From contig NZ_JAAPBF010000026.1 in the NCBI RefSeq assembly GCF_022695985.1, positions 1 to 58,216 on the forward strand: 58,216 nt of DNA. The letters run 5' to 3'. Source of the DNA: Streptomyces sp. NP-1717. GTDB lineage: Bacteria > Actinomycetota > Actinomycetes > Streptomycetales > Streptomycetaceae. Shown here one piece after another: positions 1-8,865 of the stretch (the stretch's first letter is position 1; each line of letters starts with the position of its first letter). A program made the position numbers and the translations under genes. The notes beneath the pieces were generated by a model that had not been told where the DNA came from, did not search any database, and saw nothing but the letters and a program-made list of their open reading frames with translations.

Positions 1-1365
1 CGCCAGCAGCGGCGACACCGCCGGTTCGTGACGCAGCGGCACGTCGTCGCCGTCGATCTCCAGCGGCACGCCCGCCGAGGTCAGGGCCCGCCGTACCGCG
101 GGGATGGTCCGGCCTCCGGCTCGTACCAGCACCGCCATCTCGCTCCACGGCACGCCCTCTTCAAGATGCGCGCGCCGCAGGATGTCGGCGATGTTCTCCA
201 GCTCGGCCGAGGGGGTCGGGTAGGTGTACGTCTCCACCCGGCCGCCCTCACGCACCGCCGTCAGTTCGCGGTGTGCCCGCACCTTGTCGGCCGGCAGCCG
301 GTTGAGCGGCATCCGGCGGGTGAGCAGCCGGGTCGCGGCGAGGAGATCGGCGCCGGAGCGCCGGGAGGTCGTCAGGACCTCCACCGGGGCGGGACGGCCG
401 TCGGCGCGCGGGAAGGCGTCGGGGAAGTCGAGGATGCCGTTCACGTCGGCGCCCCGGAAGGCGTAGATCGACTGGTCCGGGTCGCCGAACGCGACCAGCG
501 TACGGCCGTGCCCGGCGAGCGCCCCGAGCAGCCGGACCTGCGCCGGGTCGGTGTCCTGGTACTCGTCGACGAAGACGGCGTCGTACCGGTCGGCCAGCCG
601 CTCGGCGACCTCGGGCCGTTCCGCGAGGAGTACGGCGCGGTGGACCAGTTCGGCGTAGTCGAGGACGCCCTGCATGTCGAGGACGTCGAGGTACTCGGCC
701 AGGAAGGACGCCGCCGCCGTCCAGTCGGGCCGCCCCGTACGCCGCGCGAAGACGGACAGGGAATCCGGGCCGAGCCCCAGCTCACGGCTGCGGGCGAGCA
801 CCGCGCGCACCTCGTCGGCGAACCCGCGCGTGGTGAGACAGGCCCGCAGCTCGTCGGGCCAGCGGATGTGCGCCAGCCCCTCGCGCTCCAGGTCGAGCTG
901 GCCGGCGAGCAGTTCCCGTACGGCGACGTCCTGCTCCGGTCCCGACAGCAGCCGCAGCGGCTCCGTGAAGAGGTCGGCCTCCTGATGGGCGCGGATCAGG
1001 GCGTAACAGAATGAGTGGAACGTGGTCGCCTGCGGCCCCTGCGCGCCGCCCAGCCGGACCGCCGTACGGTCGCGCAGTTCGACCGCCGCCTTGCGGCTGA
1101 AGGTGAGGACGAGCATCCGTTCGGGATCGAGGCCGCGCGCGACCCTCGCGGCGACACTCTCGACGAGCGTGGTCGTTTTCCCCGTGCCGGGACCGGCCAG
1201 GACGAGCAGCGGTCCGCGGTCATGGTCAACCACCGGACGTTGCGCTGCGTCCAGCACAGGAGGATCCACCGGAGCCGGCGTCGTACGTACCAGTCGGTAC
1301 GCACCGGAGGTCCGCTGCCGTACCCGACGGTGCGGGGTACGCCCGGTGAAAGAGGAGGAGCTCAC
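1..1365 (-). CDS. UvrD/Rep-family ATP-dependent DNA helicase, AdnA-like (3' end truncated by window)
   Basis: Superfamily 1 helicase; 455 codons are present and the C-terminus lies beyond base 1. Visible motifs are Walker A (AGPGTGKTT, about residues 58-66), the Walker B/DEYQDTDP box, and GDPDQSIYAFRGAD. The start is GTG at 1365, followed by an Arg-rich segment before LDAAQRPVV; the initiator is inferred from an upstream AGGA. The gene lies next to the alkyltransferase-like gene, as M. tuberculosis Rv3202c (AdnA) lies next to Rv3204, so I infer the AdnA subunit of the AdnAB double-strand-break resection motor-nuclease. The diagnostic C-terminal nuclease domain is outside the window, so a plain UvrD-type helicase cannot be excluded. 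Confidence 0.82.
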   Translation of the reverse strand, partial: MSSSSFTGRTPHRRVRQRTSGAYRLVRTTPAPVDPPVLDAAQRPVVDHDRGPLLVLAGPGTGKTTTLVESVAARVARGLDPERMLVLTFSRKAAVELRDRTAVRLGGAQGPQATTFHSFCYALIRAHQEADLFTEPLRLLSGPEQDVAVRELLAGQLDLEREGLAHIRWPDELRACLTTRGFADEVRAVLARSRELGLGPDSLSVFARRTGRPDWTAAASFLAEYLDVLDMQGVLDYAELVHRAVLLAERPEVAERLADRYDAVFVDEYQDTDPAQVRLLGALAGHGRTLVAFGDPDQSIYAFRGADVNGILDFPDAFPRADGRPAPVEVLTTSRRSGADLLAATRLLTRRMPLNRLPADKVRAHRELTAVREGGRVETYTYPTPSAELENIADILRRAHLEEGVPWSEMAVLVRAGGRTIPAVRRALTSAGVPLEIDGDDVPLRHEPAVSPLLA

Positions 1366-1607
1366 GTGGATCGCCGGTCCTGGAGGGGGTGCTGGTGGTG
1401 ACGGTGCTTTCTGGGGTGTCTGTGCCGCGAGCTGACGAGGCTACGCCGTGGAGCGCCACGGAAGCGGGGAGTCCGTCCGATGGTCCGACGGCCTTCACGG
1501 TCACCGCGGTCGCGGCGGTCCCCCCGGTCGCCGGGCCCCGTCGTCAGCCGTACGGTCCCCGGCCGACTCGCAGGACCTCCCGTGACGCGGCGGAATGCCG
1601 GAAACTG

Positions 1608-2000
1608 TCAGGTGTGAGAAGCGTCGCCCGTACCCGCGCCCGTTTCCGGCGGCCGGCCGTCCCATCGCGCCCGTTTCATGTCGAGGCGCGGCAGATGGCC
1701 TTCGGTGACGCGCGACGCCTCCCGCAGCGGGGTGCCCTCCTCGCGGTAGTGGGCCAGGGCCCGCAGCTCGTGACCGGCGAGCAGCACACCGTCCGAGCGG
1801 ACCACACGCCACCAGGGCACGGCCCCGCCGTACAGCGCCATCGCCCGGCCGACCTGGCGCGGGCCGCCCTCGCCCAGCCACTCGGCCACGTCGCCGTACG
1901 CCATGACCCGGCCCGGCGGGATCAGGTCGGCGACGTCGAGCACCCGCTCCGCGTACTCGGGCAGTTCTCCGGACACCTCGTCGGGCTCGTCGCTCGTCAT
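1608..2000 (-). CDS. Alkyltransferase-like protein (ATL), MGMT family without the active-site cysteine
   Basis: A 130-residue protein with the DNA-binding domain of O6-alkylguanine-DNA alkyltransferases (IPPGRVMAYGDVAEWLG, helix-turn-helix region; RQVGRAM). The catalytic PCHR box reads PWWRVV, so Trp replaces the alkyl-acceptor Cys. That substitution is typical of ATL proteins, which bind O6-alkylguanine and hand it to nucleotide excision repair instead of demethylating it. The start is ATG at 2000, preceded by AGGATGGGACGG; the reading frame is open further upstream but that part has no family similarity. It sits beside a DNA-repair helicase, as Rv3204 does in M. tuberculosis. Confidence 0.88.
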   Translation of the reverse strand: MTSDEPDEVSGELPEYAERVLDVADLIPPGRVMAYGDVAEWLGEGGPRQVGRAMALYGGAVPWWRVVRSDGVLLAGHELRALAHYREEGTPLREASRVTEGHLPRLDMKRARWDGRPPETGAGTGDASHT

Positions 2001-2197
2001 CCGTCCCATCCTGCCGCACGGCACCGACAGCCGGTCCGACCGCTCGGCCCGGCCGGGCGGCATGTCCCGCGCACGCGGCGCGGTGTTCCCCAATGCACCC
2101 TGATACCCCCCTCTGTCACCCTGGCGTGCCACCATCATCCGGGCGGTGACTGGTGATACGAGATCAAGAAGACACGGACTCGACAAAGGAGCAGGGC

Positions 2198-5032
2198 GTG
2201 CAGCCTCCGACGGTGGCCGGCACCCCTGAGGCCGAGCCACGCCCCGATCCGGCCCCCGGCGACGGCGCGAAGACGGGCGCCGACGCGGGCGCCGACACCG
2301 GCAGCGAGGGCGGCAGCGACACCGGCACCGCCCGCGAAACCCCCCGAGCCCACGCCGGCCGAGCGGACACCGACGACACCGACGAGACCGGCACCGACGG
2401 CGGGAGCCGCCGGGGCGTCCCTCCGGGCAGCCACGCCGACCCGCTCTCCGGTGACGAGCCGCTGCTCGCCGCCCGCGTGCACCGCCCGTCCGACCTCCTG
2501 CGCCTGCTCATCGGCATCCTCGCCATCGCGATCGTCCTCGGCCTCTCCGCCTTCGCCCACGGCACGACGTCCGGCCTCGAACAGGACATCAGCAAGGGCA
2601 CCGGCCAGGCCCCCGACCTGCTCGTCAAGGTCGCCGGTCTGATCTCCAGCATCGCCGTGCTGCTCGTCCCGGTCGCCTTCGCGATCGAGCGGCTCATCAA
2701 ACGCGACGGCCTGCGCATCGCCGACGGCGTCCTCGCCGCCGTCCTCGCGCACGGCGTGACGCTCGCGACCGATCTCTGGGTGGCCCGCGCGGCGCCCGGT
2801 TCCATCCAGGACGCGCTGACGCGCGCGCAGCCCGGCGAAGGGCTCACCGACCCCGTACACGGCTATCTCGCGCCCGTCATCGCCTACATGACGGCCGTCG
2901 GGATGGCCCGCAGACCCCGCTGGCGCGTGGTCCTGTGGGTGGTGCTGCTGCTCGACGCCTTCGCGATGCTGGTCGCCGGCTACACCACCCCGTTCTCGAT
3001 CATCCTCACCGTACTGATCGGCTGGACCGTCGCGTACGGCACGCTCTACGCGGTCGGTTCGCCGAACGTACGGCCCACCGGCCAGACCCTGATGGCGGGT
3101 CTTCGCCATGTGGGTTTCCGCCCCGTCAGCGCGATGCGCGCGGAGCCCGACGACACCGCCGACTCCACCGAGCAGGGCGAACGGGGCCGCCGCTATCTGG
3201 TGACGCTCGACGACGGCCCACCGCTGGACGTCACGGTCGTCGACCGGGAACAGCAGGCACAGGGCTTCTTCTACCGGGTCTGGCGCCGTCTCACCCTGCG
3301 CTCGATCAGCACCCGCCGCTCGATCCCCTCCCTGCGCCAGGCCCTGGAGCAGGAGGCGCTCCTCGCGTACGCCGCCATCGCCGCCGGCGCCAACGCGCCC
3401 AAGCTGATCGCCACTTCGGAGCTGGGCCCCGACGCCGTCATCCTGGTCTACGAGCACATGGGCGGGCACTCCCTGGACTCGCTGCCGGACGACGAGATCA
3501 CCGACGAGCTGGTGCGCGGCGCCTGGGAACAGGTCAGGGCGCTCCAGTCGCGCCGTATCGCCCACCGCAGGCTCACCGGCGACGCGCTGCTGGTCGACCG
3601 GGACGGCCAGGTGATCGTCACCGATCTGCGCGGCGGCGAGATCGCCGCGGGCGACGTGGTGCTGCGGATGGACATCGCACAGCTCCTCACCACCGTCGGA
3701 CTGCGGATCGGCGCCGAACGCGCGGTGGCCACCGCCGTGGACGTCCTCGGCCCCGACACCGTCGCCGACTGTCTGCCGCTGCTCCAGCCGATCGCGCTCA
3801 GCCGCTCCACGCGCGCGACGCTGCGCCGGCTCGCCCGTGAGCGGTCCCAGCGCGAGCGCGAGGCGGTGCTCCAGGCGTCCCTGGCGGCCAAGCACTCCCG
3901 TACGTCGGAGGCGAAGGCACCGGCCACGGACGCCGAGCGCAAGGCGGCCCGCAAGTCGCTGCGCGCCGAGAAGCAGGCGGAGAAGAGGGCGCTGGACGAC
4001 GCGCAGGAGGGCGCGCGCGAGGAGGACCTACTCTCCCAGATCCGCGCTCAGGTGCTGCTCATCAGGCCGCAGGCACCGGTCGAGCCGGTCAGGCTGGAGC
4101 GGATCAGACCGCGCACGCTCTTCAGCTTCATCGCGGGCGCCGTCGCCGCCTACTTCCTGCTGTCGAGCCTCGCCGGGATCGACTTCCGCACCGTCGTCTC
4201 GGAGGCGCACTGGGGCTGGGTGGCCGCGGCCGTCCTGTTCTCCTCGCTCAGCTACTTCGCCGCCGCGATGAGCCTGCTCGGCTTCGTGCCGGAGCGCGTG
4301 GGCTTCCTGCGTACGGTCGTCGCGCAGGTCGCCGGGTCCTTCGTGAAGATCGTCGCCCCGGCGGCGATCGGCGGTGTGGCGCTCAACACCCGTTTTCTCC
4401 AGCGCGCGGGCGTGCGCCCGGGGCTCGCCGTGGCCAGCGTCGGCGCCTCGCAGCTGTTCGGACTCGGCGCGCACATCCTGTTGCTGCTGCTCTTCGGCTA
4501 TCTCACCGGTACGGAGAAGACGGCCTCCCTCACCCCGTCGAGGACGGTGATCGCCGGCCTGCTGACGGTCGCCGTGCTGGTGCTGGTCGTCACCGCGATC
4601 CCGTTCCTGCGCAAGTTCCTGGTGACGCGGCTGCGTTCGCTGTTCGCGGGGGTCGTGCCGCGCATGCTGGACGTGCTCCAGCGGCCCATGAAGCTCGCCA
4701 CCGGCATCGGCGGCATGCTGCTGCTGACCGGCATGTTCGTGATGTGCCTGGACGCGTCGGTGAGGGCCTTCGACAACGGCGACCACGGGCTGAGCTACGC
4801 GAGCGTCGCCGTCATCTTCCTGGCGGGCAACGCGCTGGGGTCGGCCGCTCCGACACCGGGCGGTGTGGGAGCCGTCGAGACGGCGCTGACGGTCGGTCTG
4901 GTGGTGACCGGCGGGGTGCCCTCCGAGGTGGCGGTCCCGGCGGTGCTCCTGTACAGGGCGCTGACGCTGTGGCTGCCGGTGCTGCCCGGATGGATCTGCT
5001 TCAACCACCTCACCCGCAAGGGAGCCCTCTGA
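2198..5032 (+). CDS. Flippase-like (LPG synthase TM / UPF0104) membrane protein with internal pseudokinase-like domain
   Basis: About 944 residues. Order: acidic, disordered N-terminus (first ~100 residues); five or six membrane helices; a kinase-fold region (about 330-560); a highly charged, Ala/Lys/Glu-rich probable coiled coil; then a C-terminal block of about eight helices of the lysylphosphatidylglycerol synthase TM/UPF0104 type, ending in APTPGGVGAVE-like loops. The kinase part has a degenerate HRD loop (HRRLTGDAL) but keeps the Asp of TDLRGGE, so catalysis is doubtful. The start is GTG 2198, after AAAGGAG with 6-nt spacing; an in-frame GTG at 2153 is the alternative. The substrate is unknown; lipid or lipid-linked sugar translocation is the family inference. 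Confidence 0.8.
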   Translation: MQPPTVAGTPEAEPRPDPAPGDGAKTGADAGADTGSEGGSDTGTARETPRAHAGRADTDDTDETGTDGGSRRGVPPGSHADPLSGDEPLLAARVHRPSDLLRLLIGILAIAIVLGLSAFAHGTTSGLEQDISKGTGQAPDLLVKVAGLISSIAVLLVPVAFAIERLIKRDGLRIADGVLAAVLAHGVTLATDLWVARAAPGSIQDALTRAQPGEGLTDPVHGYLAPVIAYMTAVGMARRPRWRVVLWVVLLLDAFAMLVAGYTTPFSIILTVLIGWTVAYGTLYAVGSPNVRPTGQTLMAGLRHVGFRPVSAMRAEPDDTADSTEQGERGRRYLVTLDDGPPLDVTVVDREQQAQGFFYRVWRRLTLRSISTRRSIPSLRQALEQEALLAYAAIAAGANAPKLIATSELGPDAVILVYEHMGGHSLDSLPDDEITDELVRGAWEQVRALQSRRIAHRRLTGDALLVDRDGQVIVTDLRGGEIAAGDVVLRMDIAQLLTTVGLRIGAERAVATAVDVLGPDTVADCLPLLQPIALSRSTRATLRRLARERSQREREAVLQASLAAKHSRTSEAKAPATDAERKAARKSLRAEKQAEKRALDDAQEGAREEDLLSQIRAQVLLIRPQAPVEPVRLERIRPRTLFSFIAGAVAAYFLLSSLAGIDFRTVVSEAHWGWVAAAVLFSSLSYFAAAMSLLGFVPERVGFLRTVVAQVAGSFVKIVAPAAIGGVALNTRFLQRAGVRPGLAVASVGASQLFGLGAHILLLLLFGYLTGTEKTASLTPSRTVIAGLLTVAVLVLVVTAIPFLRKFLVTRLRSLFAGVVPRMLDVLQRPMKLATGIGGMLLLTGMFVMCLDASVRAFDNGDHGLSYASVAVIFLAGNALGSAAPTPGGVGAVETALTVGLVVTGGVPSEVAVPAVLLYRALTLWLPVLPGWICFNHLTRKGAL

Positions 5033-5117
5033 GACCGGTCCCCGGGCCCGGCCACCACTCGGCTGGCCCCCGGGCCGCGCGCCGCTCCCCGCCACGACGC
5101 ACCATGGGGAGATGCCG

Positions 5118-6770
5118 ATGCCCTTCTTCTCCGCCCCCACCACTCCCGCCGGGCGTCGCCGCCCGGCGCTGACCGCCGTCACCGCCGTCGCTGTCGCCAC
5201 GCTGCTCGCCGCCGCCGGATGCTCGGGGTCCGACCCGGGTTCCGAGGGTGGTGACCAGGGCGGGCAGAACAGCCGGACCGGCCAGGACGGCCAGAACAGG
5301 GCCGACAAGAGCGCCGCACCCGAGGACCTGACGTCCCAGAAACTGGACTGGAAGGCGTGCCCCACCCCGTCGGCGGCCGAGGGCGGCGGTACGGCCCCGT
5401 CTCCGCTGCCCGGCGGCACCAAGTGGGAGTGCGCCACCATGACCGCCCCGCTCGACTACGCGAAGCCCAAGGGCGACACGATCCCGCTGGCCCTGATCCG
5501 GGCGAGGACGAGCGACCCGGACAAGCGCATCGGCTCCCTCGTCTTCAACTTCGGCGGGCCCGGCGGCTCGGGGGTGACCGGGCTGCCCTCCTTCGGCAAG
5601 GACTACGAGAAGCTGCGCACCCGCTACGACCTGGTCAGTTTCGACCCGCGCGGGGTCGGCCGCAGCGAGCCCGTGGAGTGCAAGGACGACAAGCAGCTCG
5701 ACGCGTACTACGCCAAGGACATGACCCCGGACGACAGTGCCGAGGAGAAGTCGTACGTCGACGGCCTCAAGTGGTACGCCGAGGGCTGCGAGCGGAAGTC
5801 CGGCCGGGAACTCCCGTACGTCGGCACGGTCAACGCCGCACGCGACATGGAGCTGATGCGCCAGGTCCTCGGCGACGACAAGCTGAACTACTTCGGTATC
5901 TCGTACGGCACCGAACTGGGCGGCGTCTACGCGCACTTGTATCCGAAGTCCGTGGGCCGCACCGTCTTCGACGCCGTCGTGGACCCGACCGAGAGCTCCG
6001 AACAGGGCTCGCTCGGCCAGGCCAAGGGCTTCCAGCTCGCCCTGACCAACTTCGCGAAGGACTGCGTGAGCCGTGGCGACGCGTGCACGCTGCCGGGCAG
6101 CACCCCGCAGGAGATCGAGAACTTCGTCGTCGGGCTGCTCGACCGGCTCGACAAGAAGCCCATCAACGCCCTCGGTGCCCGCAAGCTCACCCAGACACAG
6201 GCCACCAACGGCATCGCCCAGGCGCTCTATTCGAAGGAGTACTGGCCGCTGCTCGAACAGGGGCTGGACGAGGCCGACGGCGGCAGCGGCGCGCTTCTGC
6301 TCGTCCTGTCGGACGCGATGAACGGCCGCGACGAGAAGGGCCGTTACAGCAACATCCAGTCGGCCAACGCGGCCGTCAACTGCGTCGACTCCAAGCAGCG
6401 TTACACGCTCGCGCAGACGAAGGCCAAGCTCGCCGAGTTCCGCGAGGTGTCGCCGGTCTTCGGCGACTTCCTCGGCTGGGGACTGCTGGGCTGTTCCGAG
6501 TGGCCGGTGCCGGGCGAGCGGGACAAGCCCGACGTCAGCGCGCCGGGGGCGGCCCCGATCCTGGTCATCGGCAACACCGGTGACCCGGCGACGCCCTACG
6601 AGGGCGCCCGGGCGATGGCGAAGGCGCTCGGCAAGGGCGTCGGCGTCGAGCTGACGTACGAGGGCCAGGGGCACGGCGCGTACAACAGCGGCAGCACGTG
6701 CGTGCAGAACGCCGTCAACGGCTATCTGCTGGACGGCAAGGTGCCGAAGGACGGAACGGTCTGCAAGTGA
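5118..6770 (+). CDS. Secreted lipoprotein alpha/beta-hydrolase, tripeptidyl aminopeptidase-like (peptidase S33)
   Basis: 550 residues with a signal peptide ending in a lipobox (LAAAGC, Cys about 35), followed by a Gly/Gln-rich linker. The core is an alpha/beta hydrolase: oxyanion segment NFGGPGGSG, nucleophile elbow GISYG (Ser about 262), acid in GDPATP, and His in GQGHGAY near the C-terminus. This arrangement is that of the Streptomyces SlpD/SlpE and TAP proteases, which clip N-terminal tripeptides outside the cell. ATG 5118 is preferred because GGGGAG lies 7 nt upstream; ATG 5112 is too close to it. The gene ends at a strong hairpin shared with the convergent moeZ. Confidence 0.88.
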   Translation: MPFFSAPTTPAGRRRPALTAVTAVAVATLLAAAGCSGSDPGSEGGDQGGQNSRTGQDGQNRADKSAAPEDLTSQKLDWKACPTPSAAEGGGTAPSPLPGGTKWECATMTAPLDYAKPKGDTIPLALIRARTSDPDKRIGSLVFNFGGPGGSGVTGLPSFGKDYEKLRTRYDLVSFDPRGVGRSEPVECKDDKQLDAYYAKDMTPDDSAEEKSYVDGLKWYAEGCERKSGRELPYVGTVNAARDMELMRQVLGDDKLNYFGISYGTELGGVYAHLYPKSVGRTVFDAVVDPTESSEQGSLGQAKGFQLALTNFAKDCVSRGDACTLPGSTPQEIENFVVGLLDRLDKKPINALGARKLTQTQATNGIAQALYSKEYWPLLEQGLDEADGGSGALLLVLSDAMNGRDEKGRYSNIQSANAAVNCVDSKQRYTLAQTKAKLAEFREVSPVFGDFLGWGLLGCSEWPVPGERDKPDVSAPGAAPILVIGNTGDPATPYEGARAMAKALGKGVGVELTYEGQGHGAYNSGSTCVQNAVNGYLLDGKVPKDGTVCK

Positions 6771-6797
6771 CCCCGTGAGGTGGCGGGGCGCCCGCAT

Positions 6798-6842
6798 ACG
6801 CAGGAGGCCGGTCCACGCGTGGCGTGGACCGGCCTCCTGCGT
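6798..6842. terminator. Bidirectional hairpin terminator between peptidase and moeZ
   Basis: A perfect 21-bp inverted repeat (6798-6818 with 6822-6842) with a 3-nt loop lies between two converging genes. There is no T-run, as is common for Streptomyces terminators. Confidence 0.85.
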
Positions 6843-6853
6843 AGGACCCTCGG

Positions 6854-8032
6854 TCAGTAGATCGGCTTCTCCGGCTCGATCTGGTTGACCCAGCCGACGA
6901 CCCCGCCGCCCACGTGCACGGCGTCCGCGAATCCCGCCGACTTCAGCACCGCGAGCACTTCCGCACTGCGGACACCCGTCTTGCAGTTCAAGACGATCTT
7001 CTTGTCCTGCGGCAGATCCTGGAGCGCGTTCCCCATCAGGAACTCGTTCTTCGGGATCAGCTTGGCGCCCGGGATGGAGACGATCTCGAACTCGTTCGGC
7101 TCCCGCACATCGATGAGTTCGATGTTCTCGCCGTCGTCGAGCCACTCCTTGAGCTGCTTCGGAGTGATCGTCGAACCGGCCGCCGCCACCTGCGCCTCCT
7201 CGGACACGACGCCGCAGAAGGCCTCGTAGTCGATGAGTTCGGTGACGGTCGGGTTCTCGCCGCAGACCGCGCAGTCGGGGTCCTTGCGGACCTTGACCTG
7301 GCGGTACTGCATCTCCAGCGCGTCGTAGATCATCAGACGGCCGAGCAGCGGCTCGCCGATGCCCGCGAGGAGCTTGATCGCCTCGTTGACCTGGATGGAC
7401 CCGATCGACGCGCACAGGACGCCGAGCACGCCGCCCTCGGCGCAGCTCGGGACCATGCCGGGCGGCGGCGGCTCCGGGTACAGGCAGCGGTAGCAGGGAC
7501 CGTGCTCGGACCAGAAGACGCTCGCCTGACCGTCGAAGCGGTAGATCGAGCCCCATACGTACGGCTTGCCCAGCAGCACACACGCGTCGTTGACCAGATA
7601 GCGGGTGGCGAAGTTGTCCGTGCCGTCCACGATCAGGTCGTACCGGGAGAAGATCTCCATCACGTTCTCGGACTCCAGCCGCTCCTCGTGGAGGACGACC
7701 TCCACCAGCGGGTTGATGCCGAGGACGGAGTCACGCGCGGAAGCGGCCTTCGAGCGGCCGATGTCCGCCTGACTGTGGATGATCTGCCGCTGGAGATTCG
7801 ACTCGTCGACCTCGTCGAACTCCACGATGCCGAGTGTTCCGACACCGGCCGCGGCCAGATACATCAGCGCGGGCGAGCCGAGCCCGCCGGCGCCCACGAC
7901 GAGCACCTTCGCGTTCTTCAGCCGCTTCTGCCCGTCCATCCCGACGTCCGGGATGATCAGGTGACGGGAGTACCTGCGGACCTCGTCGACGGTGAGCTCG
8001 GCAGCGGGCTCGACCAGGGGTGGCAGCGACAC
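6854..8032 (-). CDS. moeZ: Adenylyltransferase/sulfurtransferase MoeZ
   Basis: 392 residues. An N-terminal ThiF/MoeB/E1-like domain carries the nucleotide loop GAGGLGSPA, the DxDxVDxSNLQRQ-type segment (FDEVDESNLQRQ) and zinc-binding CxxC pairs (CYRC, CAVC). A C-terminal rhodanese domain has the active loop CKTGVR (Cys about 350). Known members adenylate the C-terminal glycine of ThiS/MoaD/CysO-type carriers and then form the thiocarboxylate using rhodanese sulfur, supplying molybdopterin and cysteine synthesis. The start is GTG 8032, after GAGG with 5-nt spacing. A sigma-R-type promoter lies 53 nt upstream, which links the gene to thiol-stress control. Confidence 0.95.
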   Translation of the reverse strand: MSLPPLVEPAAELTVDEVRRYSRHLIIPDVGMDGQKRLKNAKVLVVGAGGLGSPALMYLAAAGVGTLGIVEFDEVDESNLQRQIIHSQADIGRSKAASARDSVLGINPLVEVVLHEERLESENVMEIFSRYDLIVDGTDNFATRYLVNDACVLLGKPYVWGSIYRFDGQASVFWSEHGPCYRCLYPEPPPPGMVPSCAEGGVLGVLCASIGSIQVNEAIKLLAGIGEPLLGRLMIYDALEMQYRQVKVRKDPDCAVCGENPTVTELIDYEAFCGVVSEEAQVAAAGSTITPKQLKEWLDDGENIELIDVREPNEFEIVSIPGAKLIPKNEFLMGNALQDLPQDKKIVLNCKTGVRSAEVLAVLKSAGFADAVHVGGGVVGWVNQIEPEKPIY

Positions 8033-8084
8033 AGGGACCTCAACAGGGGATTGGTCGGTTGGTCAGTACGTTTGTTCCTTCAGT

Positions 8085-8110
8085 AACACTGCCACGCGCC
8101 TTCTCATTCC
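8085..8110 (-). promoter_or_regulatory. Sigma-R-type promoter for moeZ
   Basis: On the minus strand GGAAT (8106-8110) is followed after exactly 18 nt by GTT (8085-8087), matching the sigma-R consensus GGGAAT-N18-GTT except for the first base, which is C. The -35 overlaps the stop codon of the preceding spherulin-4-like gene, so moeZ can be transcribed separately from that cluster. Confidence 0.7.
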
Positions 8111-8865
8111 GAGACACCTGGTCCGATCTGCGAGACGATTTCGTCCCAGTAGCCGGGCAGGGCCGCGAACGGGCTCTGCTGTCCCGTCCGCTCGTCGTGA
8201 TCGCCGCGGTCGGTGAAGAAGATCGTGCCCGCGCCCTGCCGGCGCGCGATCCCCATCGCCTCGTCCAGATCGCCGCGCGGCACGCCGTGGACGAGGTGCG
8301 CGAAGCGCTCGGGCGGATGGTCCGCCGTCCACCCGGCCGCCCGTGACCGGCGATAGTCGCTCCACGGCCCGCGGAAGGTGACCAACTGGTCGGCGATCCC
8401 GGCGTATCCGGGGTGCGGATGCGTGCCGTGGCCGAGGACCAGATGCCCGCGGTGGGCGACCGTGCCGAGCGTCGCCGCCGCGCGCCGGACATCGGGGAGG
8501 TACGAGGCCTCCGCCGGACAGCGGTCCAGGTAGAAGCCGTCGACGCGGTACCAGTCGTGGAAGTCGTGCGCGTCGGAGACGATCTCGCCGAAGCTCCGGG
8601 CGCCGTACGCGAGATCGAGATGTCCGAGCACCCGCACGCCGGCGTTCCTGAGCCGGCCGGCGGCTTCCAGGCAGTGCGGGTCCGGCATGGTGCCGGGCCC
8701 GTCGGCGACGTTGAGCACGGCCCAGTGCAACGGCGTGCCGGGACGCGTCAGTTCGGCCCACTCGACCCGGGCGAGCAGCGGATGCGCGTAACCGGGGACG
8801 CCGAAGCCGAGCCCGGCGGCCCCGGTGGCCGGCAGGCTGTCTCCGGCGGTCGTCAGATGCGACAT
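8104..8865 (-). CDS. Spherulin-4 family (GH135/GH114-like) glycosidase-fold protein
   Basis: 253 residues with the TIM-barrel spherulation-specific family 4 pattern: GFGVPGYAHPL at the N-terminus, LGHLDLAYG, YRVDGFYLDRCPAE and a C-terminal GTIFFTDR strand. Fungal Sph3 members cleave galactosaminogalactan; bacterial relatives are PelA-type hydrolases. The Asp of FYLD (114) is kept. The positions where I expect an NPGT motif and the Glu after VTF read GHGT (145-148) and FR (164-165), so hydrolytic activity is uncertain. There is no obvious signal peptide. It overlaps the upstream epimerase gene by 13 nt, so the two are co-translated. Confidence 0.82.
   Translation of the reverse strand: MSHLTTAGDSLPATGAAGLGFGVPGYAHPLLARVEWAELTRPGTPLHWAVLNVADGPGTMPDPHCLEAAGRLRNAGVRVLGHLDLAYGARSFGEIVSDAHDFHDWYRVDGFYLDRCPAEASYLPDVRRAAATLGTVAHRGHLVLGHGTHPHPGYAGIADQLVTFRGPWSDYRRSRAAGWTADHPPERFAHLVHGVPRGDLDEAMGIARRQGAGTIFFTDRGDHDERTGQQSPFAALPGYWDEIVSQIGPGVSE

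Noticed and set aside
2153..2197. Upstream GTG start for the flippase-like protein
   Set aside because: It lacks a ribosome site; AAAGGAG is correctly spaced for GTG 2198.
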